From contig JAEOUL010000212.1 of NCBI GenBank assembly GCA_016839345.1, forward strand, positions 1 through 7,591: a stretch of DNA of 7,591 nt. The letters run 5' to 3'. The stretch is from Candidatus Thorarchaeota archaeon (GTDB taxonomy: Archaea > Asgardarchaeota > Thorarchaeia > Thorarchaeales > Thorarchaeaceae). A program made the translations under genes and the position numbers. A model generated the notes under the pieces. That model had not been told where the DNA came from, searched no databases, and saw only the letters and a list, made by a program, of their open reading frames with translations. Positions 1 through 7,200 of the stretch are shown here, in pieces; within the stretch, counting starts at the first letter, position 1; every line of letters begins with the position of its first letter.

Positions 1-16
1 ATGAATCATTCATCTT

Positions 17-508
17 ATGATACATAATAATGCCAAGGCAAAACTTGCCTTTCAGAACGCATACGACCTCAATCCCGTCAATCTTGGAGTTCTTGCATTT
101 CTACAACTTACTTATGTAAATGATCTTGTTGAAGATTCTTCTTTGTTAATACCTATGGAGAAGATAACTTCAGAAGGCTCTAGATTGATTTCTCTTTGGA
201 GAGATTCTGCGTTCATTCTATTGCATATTGTCGGGCATATGAACCTTCATACACATCTAACTTGGATATCGGAAAGGCATGCTCCAATCGGAGCAATGAC
301 TAGTGTGTTGATTGCCAGGTTTCAACCGAGTAGAAACCTTATCGACCTAGCATCGAAGATTAAGTCTGGACGTTTCACCAAGAAGGAATCAAAATCAGAA
401 TTGATAATGAACACCGCTCGCATTTATGAAATGGAAGGCATGCCACGTGAGGATGCTATTCGAAAAGTGAAACAGAGTATTGTCGAAGCGGTTGACAAAG
501 GTCTATAG
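17..508 (+). CDS. Hypothetical protein with N-terminal TPR-like segment
   Basis: I do not recognise the family. The 163-residue product begins almost at once with a segment (about residues 6-33) that fits the helix-turn-helix pattern of a tetratricopeptide repeat: small/aromatic residues at regular spacing, then LNPVN, then a second helix. Residues 64-88 form a hydrophobic helix with regularly spaced histidines (H70, H74, H78, H80, then H88). The C-terminal 60 residues are charged and probably helical, ending in an amphipathic stretch (EDAIRKVKQSIVEAV). No signal peptide or catalytic motif is visible. ATG at 17 is the first start after an in-frame TGA at 2-4. No purine-rich ribosome-binding site lies in the 16 bases before it, and another ATG at 155 is also in frame. 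Starting with a TPR-like unit with no preceding repeat suggests the real gene may begin upstream of the window in another frame (frameshift or decay), or that this is a leaderless start. The reading frame is reasonably secure; the function is unknown. Confidence 0.6.
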   Translation: MIHNNAKAKLAFQNAYDLNPVNLGVLAFLQLTYVNDLVEDSSLLIPMEKITSEGSRLISLWRDSAFILLHIVGHMNLHTHLTWISERHAPIGAMTSVLIARFQPSRNLIDLASKIKSGRFTKKESKSELIMNTARIYEMEGMPREDAIRKVKQSIVEAVDKGL

Positions 509-560
509 TGGTTTCTATCATATTTGCCATGTTGCTCGCACAGAGCGGCGCCCACCCTAC

Positions 561-570
561 TCTTTCTTTT
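561..570 (+). terminator. Pyrimidine/T-rich tract after the first gene
   Basis: The tract TCTTTCTTTT lies about 50 bases after the stop codon at 506-508. Archaeal RNA polymerase can terminate at U-rich tracts without a strong hairpin, and no hairpin is evident here. The placement is suitable but the run is interrupted by cytosines, so this is only a candidate. Confidence 0.25.
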
Positions 571-721
571 CGATAGGTCCAGAGGCTTGAAACAAGTCGC
601 AGTAAAATACAATGTTTCCACTAACAAGATAATTCAATACTAATCTGAAATCAAAGACGGCATACTAATAAGATGGTTCGATTCAGCCGCAGCCAATCCT
701 TCAGAAGGGGATTAGAAAACA

Positions 722-1054
722 ATGGGAAAATTCATAGATGATATCAGTCTTCCATATGATGAGAAAGAAGCCACTCAGAGAATCGCTGAGTGGACAAAGA
801 TGGAAGGCGTCAAACTTAAAGTCAAGAAAAAAAAGAGCAACTTCCTAAAGCTTGAAGGAAAGGTAGGAGTTATTGGTATGAGGAAGGGCGTCACCTTCGA
901 GCTAACCCTTAACCCTGATGGTATTCATGCTGAATGCTGGGTAGGAGGAATGATCAAGGAATCAATAGAGCCTGGAATTGGTTTTGCGGGAAAGCTCGCC
1001 AAAGACAGTGCATGGGGTCAGTATGTTTCTCTAAAAGAGAAACTAATGACTTGA
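722..1054 (+). CDS. Small lysine-rich hypothetical protein
   Basis: The family is not recognised. The product has 110 residues and no signal peptide or membrane helix, so it is probably cytoplasmic. The pattern suggests an alpha/beta fold: an N-terminal helix (about 13-28), a lysine-rich strand (32-38, KLKVKKK), strands around 41-52 and 56-64, a conserved-looking core AECWVGGM (70-77), a Gly-rich turn (84-90) and a C-terminal helix (about 95-109). There is one cysteine (C72) and no recognisable metal or nucleotide site. ATG at 722 is the first start after an in-frame TAG at 713-715, which fixes the 5' end well. A purine run AAGGGG (705-710) sits 11 bases upstream and could act as a weak ribosome-binding site. 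No clear TATA element was found in the preceding spacer. It shares the strand of the first gene but is 213 bases away, so an operon is possible but not shown. It converges on the giant surface-protein gene. Confidence 0.65.
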   Translation: MGKFIDDISLPYDEKEATQRIAEWTKMEGVKLKVKKKKSNFLKLEGKVGVIGMRKGVTFELTLNPDGIHAECWVGGMIKESIEPGIGFAGKLAKDSAWGQYVSLKEKLMT

Positions 1055-1103
1055 TTTGAAGGTAACTTTGGGAGAAAGTCCAGAAGATATTCTTCCAAAT
1101 TCT

Positions 1104-1177
1104 GAGAACCCACTGATAGGATGCCTAGGTAGAAGTGTTGGCTTTTGCAGAGGTAATTTTTTAGTCATTGGGTTCTC
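1104..1177. terminator. Inverted repeat with T-run between convergent genes
   Basis: GAGAACCCA (1104-1112) is matched by its exact reverse complement TGGGTTCTC (1169-1177). Past one mismatch the pairing continues for three to four more bases. The 56-base loop holds a CCTAGG palindrome (1124-1129) and a T6 run on the plus strand (1157-1162). The element starts 50 bases after the 722-1054 gene and 58 bases beyond the stop of the minus-strand gene, so it is well placed to end both transcripts. The long loop and the T-run inside it are not typical of an intrinsic hairpin terminator. The T6 run alone could stop plus-strand transcription; the minus strand has no comparable T-run here. Confidence 0.3.
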
Positions 1178-1234
1178 GTCGCTCATTTGGAGAACAGGAA
1201 CAGTTTCACCAGTGGGATGAGCAAAATATATGAT

Positions 1235-4200
1235 TTAAGCGGCAAGTTCATTGAAGTCTACTTCAAAATCAGGTATCGACCTGCGTCTTCTAATCCAAAC
1301 TGCAACAATAACTATTCCTGTGAATCCTCCAAGAACTACTAAAATTAAAAGCAGGTTCAGTGGAGTTATCATTATTGTATTCAATTTTCCTCCAATGCCA
1401 TAGAGTGAGAGATGAGTCACTCGCGCCCAAACATATCCTGCGTATACCTCGCCATAAACTTCGATGTCTGTGGTGTTGACACCCATATCCAACACCCAGT
1501 CTAAATCTATTGATAGTTTTATCCATTCATCGGTGACATCATCATACGAATACATTGTCAGAGTAGTTTCATTGAAATCTATGATGCCATCTAAGCTTCC
1601 ATCTCCATTTCGGTCTATATCAAAGAACCGATAATAAATCACGATCAGTGCTTCATTCACAGGAATACTCACCACTCCGTTAGAGGTGACTGAAACCTCT
1701 AGAAATCTAGTCATAGCCTCATCACCTTCTTCAAGGCCATTTTGATGGGTCAGCAAATGTGGCGTATTTGTGGTGTTATATCGAGTCACTTGAATGCGTG
1801 GTAGTTCTGAACTCATCAACACGACTCCAATTATTGAGTCCGTTGCTTTTACCATGTCTATACTATCCAGTGTAAAAGAATACTGTACATTTAGTGCATG
1901 ACTCACAGGTACGATTTGATACTCCGCTATGAATGAATTAGCCAATATTGTTACATCTCTTCCTCTGAGAATCTGCAGAACATTATAGACATCTGTTACA
2001 TAGGCGCTGGAGAGGATGACAACTGTCTGAGGGCTATTCCAGACACAGTGACGAATGGCAATCTCATGTGAATTAGGTTGCATCATATCCGCAAGCTCAC
2101 TACCAGTATCTTCCAAGAGGTCATATGTAAGTCCAGCAACGGTTTCACTTGCTGGATCTGGTCTGCCAACGAGGACTATGTGCTGGTAGTCCCTATAGTT
2201 TGCCATCAATTCCTCCAATGAAACTAGTATGACCTCAGTATAATTCGTAAGACTCTGTGCGAAATCTCGAGTGTAATTGTTCTCATCCCAATCACAAACT
2301 AGAATCACAGGTCCTGCAAACTCTGCAAAAGTATCGGGGTCCTGTAGGTCCGGTACACCATCGAAATCAGAATCAGAATTCCAGGGATTGCTGCCCCACT
2401 CAAGCTCCTCCAGATCAAGAATGCCATCACCATCTGTATCATTATTTAATGGATCCAGCATGACAGATACCTCATACCCGTCAGGTGCACCATCATCGTC
2501 TGAATCGTTGTTCAGCGGATCTGTGCCATGGAGGTACTCATCGCCGTCTCGTAGCCCGTCTCCATCCGCATCAGGATTAGTGGGATCTGTCCCCAGTACA
2601 TTCTCAGCACCATCAAAACTGAAGTCACCATCAGAGTCCGGTTGAAGTAGATTTGTTCCATGAAGGTACTCCCAGAAATCAGTGAGTCCATCTTCGTCTG
2701 TATCTATGCTTCTCGGATTTGAGCCATATTGAAACTCAAGAAGGTCTGATAATCCTTCGTCGTCAGAGTCAGGATCAAGAGGGTCGCTACCGAATGTGAT
2801 CTCAGTGCCGTCTCCCAAGGCTTCTCCGTCGGTGTCCCAGCATGTGATGTTTGTTCCCAGAGTGCTCTCATCAAGGTCTGATAATCCATCGAGGTCTGTA
2901 TCCGGAATTAGCGGATTCGAGCCAAGGATGAACTCGTCGTAATCGGGCAACCCATCAAAATCTGTATCATTGAGTCTCGGGTCACTCGTCACATTGAAGG
3001 TGTCTGCATAGGTTGCGTTGAATTCGACATTGACCTCCCATCCATTGTCCTCATCAATGTTTGAAAGTCCATCTGCATCCCAGTCAGGATTTGTCGAGGG
3101 AATAACATCACTTGCGTTCACCTGTGTCTGCGAGAACTTGGTAAAATTGCCCGGGCCCGTACCAGTCCAGGCCGCTACTATAATGTTCAGGTTGGAATCA
3201 ATATCCATTGACAACCCTGGTGTGAAGATGTGGTTCCAAGTGAAATTCTCGGAGTCAGTTCCTCGAATTATGAAGTTCGTGTCTTCAAACCCGTTTGGGT
3301 CAAACTTCCTGATACATCTACCTTCATTGTCGACAACATAGACTTGCTGATTCGAATCAACAACCACTCCTTGCGGATTAATGAAGCCATCTGGCAAGGC
3401 GGTCACAATCGAACCGTCACTCATGTCTATCCTCGCTACTCGATTAGGCTGACCAAACTCTTCGCGATTATCAGCGACATAGACATATTCATTCACATCA
3501 TCGACGGCTATAGCCTGAATTGTACCAAATTGATCAGGGCCGGGACCATTGCCTCCCCACGGTCCTGCTAGCACATCTCCCGTGGGACTTCGCTTCTCAA
3601 CTGTGGAGTCGGAATAAGTACTATCAAAGGCTAGATAAATATCTCCTGAAGAATCGACGTCTAATGAATTGACAAAATCATTTTCTTCAAACATGAGGGT
3701 TGGATCGAAAGAGCTGGGATCAGTCCTTTTTACTCCTTCCTCATTCCAATAGTACAGCCACCCATTGTTCTCATCAATGGCGAGCGTAGATGCAATGTCA
3801 CCCCATTCTTCAATAAACGTGCCTTCAGGCGAGAACTTGAGGATTCCATACCTAACGCTATCCTTAAGGTTTCCTACCTTACTGCTTGCATAGATGAACC
3901 CATTCGAGTCCACAGCGACATCACAACAGTAATCTTCTCGCGCTAGGTCGTAGGTCGTCTTCCATTCAAATTGAGATTCTGTTACGAACCTAGGGCCAGC
4001 CTTGTCCTTCTTGCCATCGCCATCGGTATCCTGTGACCTGGGATTGAGATTGCTCAGATATTCCTCACAATCATCGACGCCATCTCCATCAGAATCCAGG
4101 ACTATAGGATTAGAGAATACTCTGGTTGAGAAGAGGGTTTGGTTTGGGTCAGTGGATATGTTATATTTGAATGTCATCACCCAGCCGGCAACCTCCATGT

Positions 4201-7200
4201 AATCATCCAAGCCATCTCCGTCGCTGTCCTTGTTCGTTGCATTGGTCCCGTAGACAAGTTCGTAATAGTCAATGAGACGGTCTTCGTCTGTATCGAATGT
4301 TGTTGGGTCTGTTCCGATATCACGTTCGTATTTATCGTTGAGCCCATCCGAATCAGAGTCATATTTCCAAATGCTTGTGTCTCCAAAGTCAGCTTCCTGA
4401 GTGTTGTTGAGTCCGTCACCATCGTGGTCGTTAGAAGTTATGCCTCTCCAGTTGGCAAAGTCATTGATATTCTCAGGAAGCACATCAAAATACAGCCTGG
4501 TGTAGACAAAGGAGTGTGTAGTTCTTATTGCATCTTCGTGCGTGCATTTGAAGATTCCCAGGTACCGATGATACCAGATGTTCCATATTTTGAAGTAGGA
4601 GTTCATCCTAATTGCCACTGGGAAGTTTGGCATTCCTATTCCTGGCTCAATCCAAGCACTAGTATTATAGAACTCAGCTCTCCAACCAGCTCCGTATTGG
4701 GTATCTAATGGACTCCTAAACGGATAGCCAAAAATATCCGGGATGTAAGGTGCACCTGTTTCGCTCGTATTTGAAAAAGAACCAGGTGGTGCGTCAATGC
4801 TTATCCAAGGCACATTCCAGCTTCTTGACACCCAATAATCTGCACCACTACCTGTTGCGGTTAAGTTGCCTACGAGCTGACAAAGCAGTTCGATTCGGTC
4901 TCCTACATCTAGTCCATTATTATCAACATCGTAGGTGTTTATTGTTGGATTACCAGAAATATCACTTATTGGCACCACACTGCAAATTTGATTTGGACTT
5001 CCAAAGATAGCTTTTGTGAGCCATTCTATAATAGTGCTCTTAGCATCAAAAAGGAAGTCGAATATTGCCAAGAATATTTCGAAAATCCATCCGACAACAG
5101 GTATCGTTCCTATAGCGGCGCTATAAAGTGCCCATATGATGTTTATAATCGTTGCAATTACTCCATAGGCAATAGCCAACTCAGTACCCAAAGTTCCTCC
5201 AGTTGCCATGCCAATCTCAATCGCCATCCATATGGATAGACCAATGTCCACAAAACAACAAATGACATCAAGAGAATTACCGATTGCTCTTGCGAATTTG
5301 ATTGTTTCTGCGCCAACTTTATTGATGGCTCGACATGACTTGAACCAAGAACGTGTACTTTTTCCAGCAACTACAGCACTTTTACTGAAGCCCTTCGCAG
5401 GTAATGTTTTCAGTGACCTAAATGCCTTCAAGCTGGTTTGTGTAATATCACCAATATAACCAAGTCCGTCGATTCCCAAGGAAATGATATTACCTACAGC
5501 ATCTATGATAGCAGCTTCAGGATAGTCGAAGCTTACTGGCGAGTCGCCCACTTGTGTAATTATTGTCTGTCCAGCGTGCCAATTCAGCATCATGGCTAGT
5601 AGATTGTAAACAGAAAGGTCGTCTTGACCCCACTCCAGAATCTCAGTCATTATTTCCTCCAAGACTAGATAGCGAAAGCTGGAGGCGTTGTAGAGATTGG
5701 TCTTCAATGTCTTTGCAATGGTGATTTCTTCCGCAACCATATCGAATGTGCACGAACTTCCCATGACATAAGTGCCAAGCAAAACCTCGGAAAGTTCCAA
5801 GATCTTGCTATGATCTTCATTGGCGATTATGATTGGTACATTCTCGCTCTTTGGAAAGTATGGAGCTAATCCTTGGAGCGCTGCTGGCAACATATCATTG
5901 CTCATCGATACAAATGCCTCATCACGATTTGAGAATGATGCAATTAAGTTGTAGACATCAATATCATGATTAACCAGAATACCCGGCATATCTGCAAGTG
6001 TAGTGGTGGAGTTCCTCAAGAAATTGTATGAAAGTAAAATATTTGCAGCAATTGTCTGATTTCTGTTTTCACTATAAAACAATCCTAGATCAGAACCATA
6101 GCACTCTTCCACAACTAGGCCAGATAGCATGAATGGCTCCTCATAAGTGACAAGAGTTATTGGCTCAGAATAATAGCCGACGTCATTAACTTCAAATCCC
6201 ACAAAATCAGAAGAATTAGCGATTAGTATACCATCATATCCAAGCGAAACATAAAGCTCATTGTGCCCGACAAATCCTGTTTCGCCGGATTCACCCCTGA
6301 CTGAAAGAAATGATTCTCGCTCGCCTATCTCAGTAGCATTAAACACAAGAATTCCATTATCAGCTACTGTAAGGTATGGACCATTTAGAATCTTGAAAGC
6401 AACCATATCATTACCAAGATCCAGTATTTGAAGTCCGCCACTCATCGGCTCGGATTCATTAGCTACTGCTATTCCCTCAGATCCGATGGATACATACATA
6501 CCATTAGGAGCAAATAAAGTGCTTACAGCTACATCACTGTAGCCGATCACCTTCCATATCAGTTCAACCTGAAGGGATAGGTTTACTGGTTCTGATTCAG
6601 GGTAGAACATCCTACCTAGGAACGCAACAATATTACCATACTCCATCACTGGTGCAAGAGGTAGATGCACATAACCTGCCATTGCAGTTATTCCGTGCGC
6701 GTTTAGGATTTCCTGATCAGGAATCACATTAGTTGTAATATTGAGTTTCGGCACAATACTAACGTCTCTCTCTGAATTGTCAAGGTCCTTCATTCTACCC
6801 TCAGCATCATACGGCCAATCCCAAGTCTGATAGAACAGCTTTAGATTTTCAGGATTCTGGGGAACGATTTGAAAGGTCACATAGGTTGGCTTGCCATTCG
6901 TCAAAACATCAATATCGAACTGGGTTTGAATTAATGACTTGGCAAAGGGAGATAGGTCAGGTTCATCATTCACGCCATCGCCATCATTATCAAAATCCCA
7001 TTGATTCGCAAGACCATCTCCATCAAGATCAGTACTAACTCCTTCAGGCAACTCAAAGAAATCAGGGAAGCCGTCATCATTTGTATCTGGATTCGTTGGG
7101 TCCAAATTGTTGAATACCTCGAATGTGTCATTTAGTTTATCGAAGTCGGAATCTGTGTTGTTAAAGTCAGTTCCAATAATATTCTCAATGGCATCATACA

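Noticed and set aside
508..576. Short GTG-initiated frame overlapping the first gene's stop (VVSIIFAMLLAQ...)
   Set aside because: Only 22 codons. It looks like a hydrophobic leader but has no extension or ribosome-binding site, so it is not supportable.
424..627. 67-codon minus-strand frame overlapping the end of the first gene
   Set aside because: Starts with TTG, has no ribosome-binding site and no recognisable features, and largely overlaps a more convincing gene.
672..695. GGTTCGATTC-like T-loop suggesting a tRNA
   Set aside because: The flanking bases (GATGG and CAGCC) do not pair as a T-stem, and no acceptor or anticodon arms can be formed.
756..789. C-box-like ATGATGA and D-box-like CTGA suggesting a C/D-box sRNA
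   Set aside because: Lies within the 722-1054 coding region, lacks C'/D' boxes and terminal pairing, and such short motifs arise by chance.
2277..2645. 122-codon plus-strand frame, Ser/Pro-rich, over repeat cluster C
   Set aside because: Ser/Pro-rich runs are the complement of the GAT/GAC-rich Ca2+ repeats; the 66-bp period keeps the antisense frame open. Not an independent gene.
2330..3088. CRISPR array or DNA-level tandem repeat
   Set aside because: The periodicity is at protein level (66-bp codon-phased units of divergent sequence) with no identical repeats and no unique spacers.
4139..4708. 189-codon plus-strand open frame opposite the giant gene
   Set aside because: It lies wholly antisense to the clearly coding minus frame; its composition is valine/isoleucine-rich as expected from a shadow of Asp/Asn-rich repeats, with no domain or start signal.
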